Assembly (NCBI GenBank): GCA_003220495.1
Contig: QHSP01000027.1
Span: 1 to 64,000 of the forward strand
Direction of reading: 5' to 3'
Source: Candidatus Rokuibacteriota bacterium
GTDB lineage: Bacteria; Methylomirabilota; Methylomirabilia; Rokubacteriales; CSP1-6
DNA length: 64,000 nt
Position 1 is the first letter of the stretch, and the number at the start of each line of letters is the position of its first letter. The translations under genes and the position numbers were made by a program. Shown piece after piece: positions 48,594 through 56,193 of the stretch. The notes below the pieces were generated by a model that was not told where the DNA came from, made no database searches, and saw only the letters and a program-made list of their open reading frames with translations.

Positions 48594-49652
48594 ATGGCGT
48601 CCCCGCCGCTCGAGCTGACCCTGGAGCTGTCGGCGCGCGAGCGCTTCGAGATGGTCGAGCTGCGGTCGCGGTTTTCGAGCGAGCACGACGAATCCCTCGC
48701 GTCGTATCCGCGCTGCCTCTACTGGTCGGCCCACACGACGGCCGGATTCCTGGATCGCAGCCTGATCGCGCGCCTCGGTCTCGGGGGCGTGTCGACCTAC
48801 ATCGAGACGCTTCGCCGCATCTTCCCGGAGGGCGCCGGCTACGCGCACGACCGGCTGGAGCGGCGGCAGGACCTCGACGCCGCCCAGCGCGCGATCGAGC
48901 CGCGCAATGGTGACTCGCACCTGGCCTTCATCGCCGGCGGTCTGCAGCCCTGCGTGACGCACCCGAACCGGGCCGGCGAGAGCGTGTGCTTCGTCGACCT
49001 CGACGGGGTCTACCACGGGCGGCCGCGCCGCCGCCAGACCCGCGTGATCGGCTTCCATCGCGAGGTGGTGGCGGGGCAGATGCAGCTGCGGGTGCCGCTC
49101 TCCGGGCATGCGGTCGACTCGATCAATCTCAAGGCCCCGTCGCTCGGCCTCTACGAGCAGCTCGCGGAGTTCGTGGCGCGGGCCGACGTCGGCAAGGGGC
49201 GGCTCCACATCGCGCTCGGGCGCAGCGAGCGCGACGCCGCGCTGACGATCAACGAGTTCGAGACGCTCCTGATGAAGTACGACCTCGCCGCGGTGCTGAG
49301 GAACCCGTTCCGGTTCATGGCCGAGGAGTACCGGCACGCGCTGGCCAACCCGCGCGCCGTCCCCGGCAAGGCGCTCGGCTACGCGCAATACGATCTGGTC
49401 CGCGTGCTCAACATCGGCCTCAAGACGCTCGGCCTGCAGGGCTCGCTGCTCGAGCGGCTGCTCGCCCGCACGCTGGCGGTCCCGGCGGCCCGCCTGTTTC
49501 GCGTGAGACGATCGATCAGCGTGCTGGTCGCGGGCGAGGGCGGCCGGCCGGGGCCGGTCGAGGGTGTCTACCAGAGCCCGATCCTGATCCAGTGGCAGCG
49601 CGCCACTCGAGACGTGCGCGAGCTCGACGTCACGCTGTACCGGCTGGAATAG
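48594..49652 (+). CDS. YjbQ-like N-terminal domain protein of unknown function
   Basis: 352 aa, starting 7 nt after the desaturase stop. Residues about 10-155 resemble the UPF0047/YjbQ beta-barrel family: CLYWSAHTTAGFLD with the conserved HTT, EGAGYAHDRLERRQD, DSHLAFIAGGLQ and QTRVIGFHRE. The C-terminal 200 residues are not recognised and contain no membrane span. YjbQ homologues can have weak thiamine-phosphate-synthase activity, but a role in a lipid operon would be new. The reading as YjbQ-like is moderate in confidence. Confidence 0.6.
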   Translation: MASPPLELTLELSARERFEMVELRSRFSSEHDESLASYPRCLYWSAHTTAGFLDRSLIARLGLGGVSTYIETLRRIFPEGAGYAHDRLERRQDLDAAQRAIEPRNGDSHLAFIAGGLQPCVTHPNRAGESVCFVDLDGVYHGRPRRRQTRVIGFHREVVAGQMQLRVPLSGHAVDSINLKAPSLGLYEQLAEFVARADVGKGRLHIALGRSERDAALTINEFETLLMKYDLAAVLRNPFRFMAEEYRHALANPRAVPGKALGYAQYDLVRVLNIGLKTLGLQGSLLERLLARTLAVPAARLFRVRRSISVLVAGEGGRPGPVEGVYQSPILIQWQRATRDVRELDVTLYRLE

Positions 49653-49667
49653 CCGCGCGCGCCGCGC

Positions 49668-50276
49668 TCAGACGCCGGTGCCGAAGCCTCCGGCGGTGCG
49701 GACGGTCGCGGCCTCGCCGATGTGACCGGCCGAATGGAAGAGCGCGATGCCGCTCAGCATCGCCGAGCGCGGCCGACCCGGAAATGCCTTCACGATCTGC
49801 TCGGTCCGCACGCCGAAGGCGCCCTGTCCCGCGGCGCGCTGGACGGCGTCGACCGCCACCGTGCCCTCCCAGTCCTGGGGCTTGAAGCCGCCGATCACGT
49901 CGCGCGTGCGGCGGCCCACCCCGTCGCGATATTCGCGAAGCGCGCCGAGGTCGATCTGCCGCGTCAGCTCCGTGACCTCGGCGCTGGTCATGCCGATGCC
50001 GAAGTCCCGCCGCGTCACGGCCAGGCGCTTGGCCCAGCTCTCGTCGTCGAAGAGCTGCGTGCGCGCGCCCAGGATCGTGTTGATGAAGATGTCCTCGGCG
50101 CGGGCGATGTGCCACATGAGCCACGCGAGCGAGTTGAGGTCCTCGCGCGGGCGGACGCGCATCTGCTCGTCGGACAGGCCGGTGAATGCGCGCTCCGAGG
50201 CTGACATCGTGTTGCCGCCGACGGCGGCCGAGTGCATCGCGGCGTGCTGATCCAGGAACAGGTCACGGACGTCCAT
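49668..50276 (-). CDS. DinB-family protein
   Basis: 202 aa four-helix-bundle protein of the DinB/YfiT superfamily. The likely metal-binding His residues are in LAWLMWHIARAED and FHSAGHIGEAA, with a third near the N-terminus (DQHAAMH). Relatives are thiol- or metal-dependent hydrolases or transferases (bacillithiol/mycothiol enzymes), but most members are uncharacterised. It starts 7 nt after the stop of the 2OG-oxygenase gene, so the two are co-transcribed. Confidence 0.88.
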   Translation of the reverse strand: MDVRDLFLDQHAAMHSAAVGGNTMSASERAFTGLSDEQMRVRPREDLNSLAWLMWHIARAEDIFINTILGARTQLFDDESWAKRLAVTRRDFGIGMTSAEVTELTRQIDLGALREYRDGVGRRTRDVIGGFKPQDWEGTVAVDAVQRAAGQGAFGVRTEQIVKAFPGRPRSAMLSGIALFHSAGHIGEAATVRTAGGFGTGV

Positions 50277-50283
50277 GGTGTCC

Positions 50284-51249
50284 TCAGGCCACGTCGCGCT
50301 GGCGCGCGGCGTTGTAGTTGGCGTCGTACCACCAGTCGAGGTACGCCGCGTACGTGATCGGCGGATAGCGGGGCGGATCGCCCGGTCCCTGGCAGGTGGG
50401 CAGGCACGCGATCTCCGTGTCGAGATGCGGACCCATGAAGTAGGGAATCGCGTAGCGCGGCCGGCCCACCGGGGGCAGCGCGCGATGCGGCGTCGACTTG
50501 AATCGGTGGTTCGTCCACCGCTGCATCATGTCGCCCGAGTTGACCGCGAACGAGCCGGGCTCGTACGGCACGTCGACCCACGTCCCGTCGGGCATCCGCA
50601 CCTGGAGCCCGGCCACCTCGCTCTGGGCGAGGAAGGTCATGAAGTTCGCGTCCGTGTGCGGCGCGATCCCGTACTGGTTGGCCTCGGCGGCCACCGGCGG
50701 GTAGTGCGTCAACCGGAAGCTGAACTGGCTCTCGGCGAACGCGCCGTCGAAGGTGCCCACCGGCAAGTCGAGCGCGGTCGCGCAGAGCGGCAGGAGCTTC
50801 TTGCCGAGCGCGTCGACGGCGTCGGTGTAGGCGAGCACCCTGTCGCGAAAGCCCGGCAGATCCGCGGGCCAGCGGTTGGGTCCGGCGAAGCGGCGACCCG
50901 CCCGCACGAGCGGGTCGTCCGGGCCGCGCTCGCGCTTCACGAAGAAGGCCTCGTTCAGATCGGGCTTGTCGTTGGCGTTCACGTCCGAGGTCCACACCGC
51001 GTAGCGCCCGAGCATCATGTAGCCGTTGTTGTGCTCGTTCATCCGCAGCGCGAGCTTGTCGGCCATGGGCTGGCCGTGGAAGCGCCGGGCCTCGGCGAAC
51101 GTGTCGTCGATCAAGCGCTGCGAGATCCCGTGGCCCACGACGACGAAGAAGCCGACGGTCTCGAGCGCGCTGCCGAGCTCGGCCGCGGTCGCCGCGAAGG
51201 CGCCCGGTCGTCCCGCGAGGTACGGGCCCAGATCGATCACCGGGATCAT
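50284..51249 (-). CDS. Isopenicillin N synthase-like 2-oxoglutarate/Fe(II) oxygenase
   Basis: 321 aa. The N-terminal DIOX_N-like domain starts MIPVIDLGPYLAGRPG, and the jelly-roll core has the facial triad HxD in APHTDANFMTF and a distal His in STPHRALPP. Arg in GRPRYAIPYFMG takes the 2-oxoglutarate-binding position (usually RxS). The family hydroxylates or desaturates small molecules. It is divergent from an amidohydrolase gene and followed by a DinB gene. Confidence 0.92.
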   Translation of the reverse strand: MIPVIDLGPYLAGRPGAFAATAAELGSALETVGFFVVVGHGISQRLIDDTFAEARRFHGQPMADKLALRMNEHNNGYMMLGRYAVWTSDVNANDKPDLNEAFFVKRERGPDDPLVRAGRRFAGPNRWPADLPGFRDRVLAYTDAVDALGKKLLPLCATALDLPVGTFDGAFAESQFSFRLTHYPPVAAEANQYGIAPHTDANFMTFLAQSEVAGLQVRMPDGTWVDVPYEPGSFAVNSGDMMQRWTNHRFKSTPHRALPPVGRPRYAIPYFMGPHLDTEIACLPTCQGPGDPPRYPPITYAAYLDWWYDANYNAARQRDVA

Positions 51250-51327
51250 GACGATGAGATAGCATCCTCCGGCGCCTTTGACAACGAGCCGGGACGAGGT
51301 TAGGGTCCCCCGCAACGGGGGTGAGCC

Positions 51328-52452
51328 ATGGTCCAGGGGAAATTCAAGGTCCTCGATAGCGACATTCACATCATCGAGCCGCCTGACCTCTGGCCGCGGT
51401 ACATCGATCCGGCCTTCCGCGCCCAGGCGCCGATCGGGCTCACGGAGGACGAGGGCGACTTGCGGCTGGCCCACAACGGCAAGGGCTGGGGGCGGGTCGC
51501 GATGGACGCCGACCGGAGCCGGCGCCGGCAGGGGCGCAACTACGCGCTGAACCAGGAGCGCTGGAAGCCGTACGCCGAGCGGGGCTGGACGTCGAAGGTC
51601 CAGCTCGAGGCGATGGACATCGAGGGCATCGACGTCGCGGTGGTCTATCCATCCCGCGGACTCTTCGCCCTCACGATCCCCGACATGGACCCGCGGCTCG
51701 CCGCGGCCATGGCGCGCGCGTACAACGACTGGCTCCATGAGTTCTGCCAGGAGAATCCGGAGCGCTTGCTCGGCGCCGGCATGATCTCGCCCTTCGACGT
51801 CAACGACGCCGTCGCCGAGGCCCGGCGCTGCGTCCGCGAGTACGGCTTCCGCGCGATGTTCCTGCGACCGAACGAGGTGAACGGGCGGAACTGGCACGAT
51901 CCGTACTACGAGCCGCTCTGGGCCGCCCTCGAGGAGCTCGAGGTCCCGCTCGGATTCCACGAGGGGTCGGGCTCGCAGCTTCGCCAGGTCGGCGAGCAGT
52001 TCGGCGCCAACACGATGCTCAAGCACATCTATTCCCATCCGGTCGAGCAGATGCTCACCGCCGGCGCCTTCTGCGCGGGCGGCATCCTCGCGCGCCATCC
52101 GCGGCTGCGCGTGGCGTTCCTCGAAGGCAACTGCGGCTGGGTGCCGTTCCTGCTCTGGCGCATGGACGAGCACTGGGAGTGGCTCGGCGATATCTACGCG
52201 CGCGAGCTGACGATGGCCCCGAGCGCCTACTTCAAGCGGCAGTGCTTCGTGTCGGTCGAGTGTGACGAGGAGCCGGTCAAGCACGTGATCGACGCGATCG
52301 GTGATGACCGGATCGTCTTCTCGACGGACTTCCCGCACGGCGACTCGAAGTTCCCGCGGGCGGTGGAATCGTTCCTCCGGTTGCCGATCTCCGACGAGAG
52401 CAAGCGCAAGATTCTCTGGGACAACTGCGCGGCGTACTACGGGCTCGTGTAG
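51328..52452 (+). CDS. Amidohydrolase family protein (ACMSD-like)
   Basis: 374 aa metal-dependent hydrolase of the amidohydrolase_2 family. The N-terminal VLDSDIHIIEPPDLWPRY carries the D-x-H metal motif (here DIH). A barrel His is in PLGFHEGSGSQL and the late Asp in IVFSTDFPHGDSKFP. The family includes decarboxylases and hydrolases of aromatic-acid pathways. The next gene is a related amidohydrolase, separated by a REP-like element, suggesting a duplicated functional unit. Confidence 0.9.
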   Translation: MVQGKFKVLDSDIHIIEPPDLWPRYIDPAFRAQAPIGLTEDEGDLRLAHNGKGWGRVAMDADRSRRRQGRNYALNQERWKPYAERGWTSKVQLEAMDIEGIDVAVVYPSRGLFALTIPDMDPRLAAAMARAYNDWLHEFCQENPERLLGAGMISPFDVNDAVAEARRCVREYGFRAMFLRPNEVNGRNWHDPYYEPLWAALEELEVPLGFHEGSGSQLRQVGEQFGANTMLKHIYSHPVEQMLTAGAFCAGGILARHPRLRVAFLEGNCGWVPFLLWRMDEHWEWLGDIYARELTMAPSAYFKRQCFVSVECDEEPVKHVIDAIGDDRIVFSTDFPHGDSKFPRAVESFLRLPISDESKRKILWDNCAAYYGLV

Positions 52453-52455
52453 CCA

Positions 52456-52504
52456 CGCGCGGCCGGCCGTCGCGGGGCTGGGGCCCCCGCTGGCCGAGGC
52501 GCGC
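52456..52504. repeat. REP-like element copy R4
   Basis: GGCCGTCGCGGGGCTGGGGC, then CCCCGCTGGCCGAGGCGCGC, in the same orientation as R1-R3 and with one extra C and one C-to-T change. It lies between two amidohydrolase genes, ending about 20 nt before the ribosome-binding site GAGGAGGG of the second. Confidence 0.85.
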
Positions 52505-52536
52505 GGATGAATTCGCGATGAATTGAGGAGGGTGCG

Positions 52537-53682
52537 ATGACCTCGTACAAGCTCATCTCGGCCGATTCACACATCGTCGAGCCGCCCGATCTCTACACGA
52601 ACCGAATCGAGTCGAGGTTCAAGGACCGCGCTCCGCGTCTGGAGCGGCTGGAAACGCCCAAGGGCCGTAAGTTCGACGCGTGGGTCATCGACGGACAGCA
52701 GGTCGGCACGCTCGGCGCCGTGATGCAGGCCGGGCAGCGGTTCGAGGACCCGTCGCAGATCGATTTTCTCGGGATGTGGGAGGACGTTCGCCTCGGCGCC
52801 TACGATCCTCAGGCGATGATCAAGGAGAACGAGATGGACGGCGTGTGGGGCTCGTGCCTGCAGCCGAGCCAGGGTCTCTTCTGGTACCGCATCCCCGACA
52901 GCGAGCTGCTCACCGCGATCTGCCGCGTCTACAACGACTGGATCGCCGACTTCTGCAAGCCGTTTCCCGACCGCCTCAAGGGCATCGCCATGCTCAACGT
53001 GGACGACGTCGAGGAGGCGTCGCAGGAGCTCGAGCGCTGCGCCCGGCTCGGCCTGGTCGGCGCGTTCATCCCGGTCTCGCCGCTGGCCGACCGGCCGTAC
53101 CGTCACGCGATCTACGACCGCCTCTGGTGGACGGCGCAGGACGTCGGGATGCCGCTGCTCCTGCACATCGGCACCCCCCGCGGCGGCATTCCAGGCTGCG
53201 AGTTCACGATGAACCTCGGCGAGCTCACCGGCGCGGGTCGATCGACCACCGACTACTGGGTGCGCTACTCGCTCTCGGCGATGATCTTCGCGGGTGTCTT
53301 CGACCGCTACCCGCGGCTCAGGGTCGGCTCGGTCGAGCACGAAGCCGCGTGGATTCCTCACTGGCTCAAGCAGATGGACTTCACGTATCGGGAGCGCCCG
53401 GTATTCACGCGCGGCTGGCGCTCGAAGGAAGGCCTGATGCCGAGCGACTACTGGCACCGCAACATGTTCGTGGAGTTCATGGAGGACGACCTCGGCATCC
53501 AGATGCGCGACACGATCGGCGTCGACAACATGCTCTGGGGGAGCGACTTCCCCCACGCCGAGTCGACCTGGCCGAAGTCGCGTGATTTTCTGACTCGCAT
53601 CTTCGCGGGCGTTCCCGAGCCAGACCTGAAGAAGGTCACCTCGGAGAACGCGGCGCGCCTGTTCGGCTTCAAGCTGAACTAG
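52537..53682 (+). CDS. Amidohydrolase family protein
   Basis: 381 aa, GAGGAGGG upstream. The N-terminal LISADSHIVEPPDLYTNRI has the DSH metal motif, PLLLHIGTPRGG follows, and the late Asp is in NMLWGSDFPHAESTWP. It is clearly related to the amidohydrolase at 51328 (same VEPPDL and SDFPHxxS motifs) but diverged. It probably shares a transcript with the Rieske ferredoxin 23 nt downstream. The substrate is unknown. Confidence 0.9.
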   Translation: MTSYKLISADSHIVEPPDLYTNRIESRFKDRAPRLERLETPKGRKFDAWVIDGQQVGTLGAVMQAGQRFEDPSQIDFLGMWEDVRLGAYDPQAMIKENEMDGVWGSCLQPSQGLFWYRIPDSELLTAICRVYNDWIADFCKPFPDRLKGIAMLNVDDVEEASQELERCARLGLVGAFIPVSPLADRPYRHAIYDRLWWTAQDVGMPLLLHIGTPRGGIPGCEFTMNLGELTGAGRSTTDYWVRYSLSAMIFAGVFDRYPRLRVGSVEHEAAWIPHWLKQMDFTYRERPVFTRGWRSKEGLMPSDYWHRNMFVEFMEDDLGIQMRDTIGVDNMLWGSDFPHAESTWPKSRDFLTRIFAGVPEPDLKKVTSENAARLFGFKLN

Positions 53683-53705
53683 CCCGCCGGCCCGAGCCCG
53701 ACGGC

Positions 53706-54017
53706 ATGCTCGAAGGCTTCGTTCCGGTGACCGCGGCCTCCGAGCTGCCGCCGGGCTCGATGAAGTGGGTCGTGATCGATCGCGAGCGGGTGCTGATCGC
53801 GAACGTCGCCGGCTCCTACTACGCGCTCCGCGACGTCTGCGGCCACGCGGGGGCGCCGCTCTCGACCGGTGAGCTCGTGGGCTACGCGATCGAGTGTCCG
53901 CTGCACTACGCCTGCTTCGACGTGCGCACCGGCAAGCTCCTCAGCGGGCCCGTCTCCGGCGACGTGCCAACCTACGAGGTTCGCGTCGAAGAAGACACCG
54001 TGTACGTGAAGCGGTAA
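53706..54017 (+). CDS. Rieske [2Fe-2S] ferredoxin
   Basis: 103 aa. The cluster ligands are C45-x-H47 (VCGHAGAPL) and C64-x2-H67 (ECPLHYACFD), so a complete Rieske site. The short length and lack of a signal or membrane anchor indicate a soluble electron carrier, like those serving ring-hydroxylating or small oxygenase systems. No oxygenase alpha subunit is adjacent; the 2OG oxygenase nearby would not need it. It is co-oriented with two amidohydrolases. Confidence 0.93.
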   Translation: MLEGFVPVTAASELPPGSMKWVVIDRERVLIANVAGSYYALRDVCGHAGAPLSTGELVGYAIECPLHYACFDVRTGKLLSGPVSGDVPTYEVRVEEDTVYVKR

Positions 54018-54059
54018 GCTAGCCCAGACGCCGCAACTGCCCCGCAAAGGACGCTCTCG

Positions 54060-55055
54060 ATGCGAAGACTTCTCCCGATCGTACCGGGTCTGCTGGTGGC
54101 GCTCGGCGCCACCAGCCTCGGAGCCGACGCCGCCGGCGACGCGCTCGACCGCGGGCGGCGCGCCGTTCAGGGTATGGCGGGCTGCTATCTCGTGGACTAC
54201 AGCTACGTCGAGGTCGAGAGCCTCAAGGCCGGGTACGCGCGAGACGCGCGCGTCTATGACGTGAACCGGGACAAGTCCGCGAAGGAGTGGATCACGGCCG
54301 AAAGCCTGTCGCCGCACCGGATTCGCCTGCAGCGCGTCCTGTTCCTCACCGACCTCGGCGGTGCCATCCGTGACGGGAGCCTGATCAAGCACCAGTCCGA
54401 GGACTGGGAGTACGACGCGCCGTTCCTCTACGAGTTCGTCGGGCCGCGGAGCTGGCAGGTGCGCGATTTGAAAGCGACGCCGGGACTGTGGACACGCCGG
54501 GTCACGAACCTCGACGACGGGCCGCGCTACCAGTGCGCGGCGCGCTGGAGCGAGGACACGGCTTACCCGGAATGGTCCTGCTCGAGCTACGCGCCGATCC
54601 CCGGCCGCGAGACCCGCGACATGCGGCGCTCCGATTACGACACGCTCGACCGGACCACGCGCATCGTCGCGTACGGCCAGAGCTGGCTCGAGCGCCAGGA
54701 CAACGTCAAGACCATCCACCGCGACGGCGTGCGGTCATTGCTGGCGCGTGAGGTCGGCAAGAACTGGTCGATCCGGCTGCCGGAATCGGAGTGCGCGGCC
54801 GCGCGGGCCTTCGCCGGCCCGCGCCAGGCGTTCTGGGACCTCGTGCGCGAGGTCTGGGACGGCGTGCTGGCCGGGACCGCGCCCTTCGTCGAGACGGCGC
54901 CGCCGGGCCAGCCACCGCGCTTCGTGAAGATGCACGAGGTCGAGGAGGGCTACGTCGGCCGCGATCTCTCCGATCCGGCGCTCCGGACGGCGGCCCGCGA
55001 CCGCATCCGGAAGGTGATCGAGGCGTATCGCGAGCCGGCGCCGGCCGGACGATGA
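54060..55055 (+). CDS. DUF6607 family exported protein
   Basis: 331 aa with a signal peptide (1-24, cleavage near SLGADA). It matches the DUF6607 pattern as I know it: GCYLVDYSYVE near the N-terminus, LQRVLFL, IKHQSEDWEYDAP, GLWTRRVTNLDDGPRYQC, YAPIPGRETRDMRRSDYD and SWLERQDNVKTI. The family is of unknown function and predicted periplasmic. Three Cys after the signal peptide may form a disulfide. It follows the Rieske gene by 42 nt. Confidence 0.75.
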   Translation: MRRLLPIVPGLLVALGATSLGADAAGDALDRGRRAVQGMAGCYLVDYSYVEVESLKAGYARDARVYDVNRDKSAKEWITAESLSPHRIRLQRVLFLTDLGGAIRDGSLIKHQSEDWEYDAPFLYEFVGPRSWQVRDLKATPGLWTRRVTNLDDGPRYQCAARWSEDTAYPEWSCSSYAPIPGRETRDMRRSDYDTLDRTTRIVAYGQSWLERQDNVKTIHRDGVRSLLAREVGKNWSIRLPESECAAARAFAGPRQAFWDLVREVWDGVLAGTAPFVETAPPGQPPRFVKMHEVEEGYVGRDLSDPALRTAARDRIRKVIEAYREPAPAGR

Positions 55056-55056
55056 G

Positions 55057-55235
55057 CTATGCGGCGGCATCCTCCGGCACGTAGCGATAGCTGGGGACGG
55101 CGTCCACGCCCGTCGCTTTGAGCTTGGCGACGAATTCGCCTTCGAGCGTACGGCGAATACTCGGTTGCTCGCTGACGCCGACCCGCACCCGGTCGCGAAG
55201 AGCGCCACGGCCAGGATAGGGATGCCCGTGGTCCT
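55057..55235 (-). pseudogene. Remnant of a lipoprotein gene
   Basis: On the minus strand one frame encodes a lipoprotein signal end, PILAVALFATGCGS, with a lipobox (ATGC). A different frame, overlapping it, encodes VGVSEQPSIRRTLEGEF, then VAKLKATGVDAVPSYRYVPE, ending at TAG 55059-55057. This looks like the core of a small conserved lipoprotein. The signal peptide and the core are out of frame, and the linker and C-terminus are missing, so this is a frameshifted and internally deleted gene. No start codon with a ribosome-binding site remains. Confidence 0.5.
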
Positions 55236-55284
55236 TGTACTCGCCGGCCCGGCGCGGAGGGCGCCGGGCTCGGGGGAACGACGT

Positions 55285-56139
55285 CTAGCGAATCTGCTTG
55301 TGCGTGAACTCCATGATCATCTCGAGGGCGCGGTTGGACGCCGGTGAGCCGACCTTGCGCATGATGAAGCCCTGGCCCTCACCCTCGAACAGCTCGAGAT
55401 CGATGACGCCACCCGCCTTGCGGTAGGCAGCCACGAAGCGATCGAGGTGCGGCCGCGGATGCGCGTGATCGTCGGTGCCCTGCAGGTAGAGCACCGGCGG
55501 CAGCTGAACCTTCTCGCCGCGCTCGAGCGCGCCGGCCGGCGCGCCCTCGGCCATCGCCTCCTCGGTCTTCCAGTACGCGTCGTGGCACGGCAGGAGCTCG
55601 TCGGCCGCCACCGGGTACGGCTTGCCCTTGGCGATGACGTCCTTCGCATAGCGATACCGGCCGAGCGGATCGATGACGGGCGACGTCATGATCACGCAGC
55701 GCACGGTCGCGTCGACCGCCGGCGCGCTCGCCAGCGGAAGCGCGCTGTAGCGTGGGTCGAACGGCCGCATCGCCAGCAGCATCGCCTGGTGGCCGCCGCT
55801 CGAGTTGCCCATCGAGCCCACCAGGTCGGGCCGGCCGCCGAGCTCCGTCGCGCGCGCCTTGAGCCAGCGAATCCCGTAGTGGATGTCCTGGAACGACGCG
55901 GGATAGGACGCCGTCGGCGGCTGCCGCCAATCGAGCGTGGCCACGATCACGCCGCTCTTGGCCAGCGCCTCGTGGATCACCTTGTCGCCGTGGCGATCCG
56001 AGCGGCACCAGGCGCCGCCGTGGAGCTCGACCATGATGGGGAAGGGCCCCGTGCCCTGCGGCCGGTAGAGGGTCGCAAGATACGGCGTGTTCCCGTGACG
56101 GAGGTACTCGATGTCCTCGACCTTGACGTCGTAGCTCAT
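55285..56139 (-). CDS. Alpha/beta hydrolase (HSL/carboxylesterase-like)
   Basis: 284 aa from ATG 56139 (AAGGAG 6 nt upstream). The oxyanion HGGAW is in MVELHGGAWCRSDR, the nucleophile elbow in SMGNSSGGHQA (Ser), the Asp in YLQGTDDHAHPRPH and the His in the C-terminal region. It resembles the BD-FAE/esterase group acting on short acyl or peptide esters. It is divergent from the molybdenum-hydroxylase large-subunit gene, sharing a short 54-bp region. Confidence 0.88.
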   Translation of the reverse strand: MSYDVKVEDIEYLRHGNTPYLATLYRPQGTGPFPIMVELHGGAWCRSDRHGDKVIHEALAKSGVIVATLDWRQPPTASYPASFQDIHYGIRWLKARATELGGRPDLVGSMGNSSGGHQAMLLAMRPFDPRYSALPLASAPAVDATVRCVIMTSPVIDPLGRYRYAKDVIAKGKPYPVAADELLPCHDAYWKTEEAMAEGAPAGALERGEKVQLPPVLYLQGTDDHAHPRPHLDRFVAAYRKAGGVIDLELFEGEGQGFIMRKVGSPASNRALEMIMEFTHKQIR

Positions 56140-56193
56140 GATGGTCTCCTTAGGGATCAAGGGTCCGCTGCCGGGTAGAGTATCCTGCCCGGT

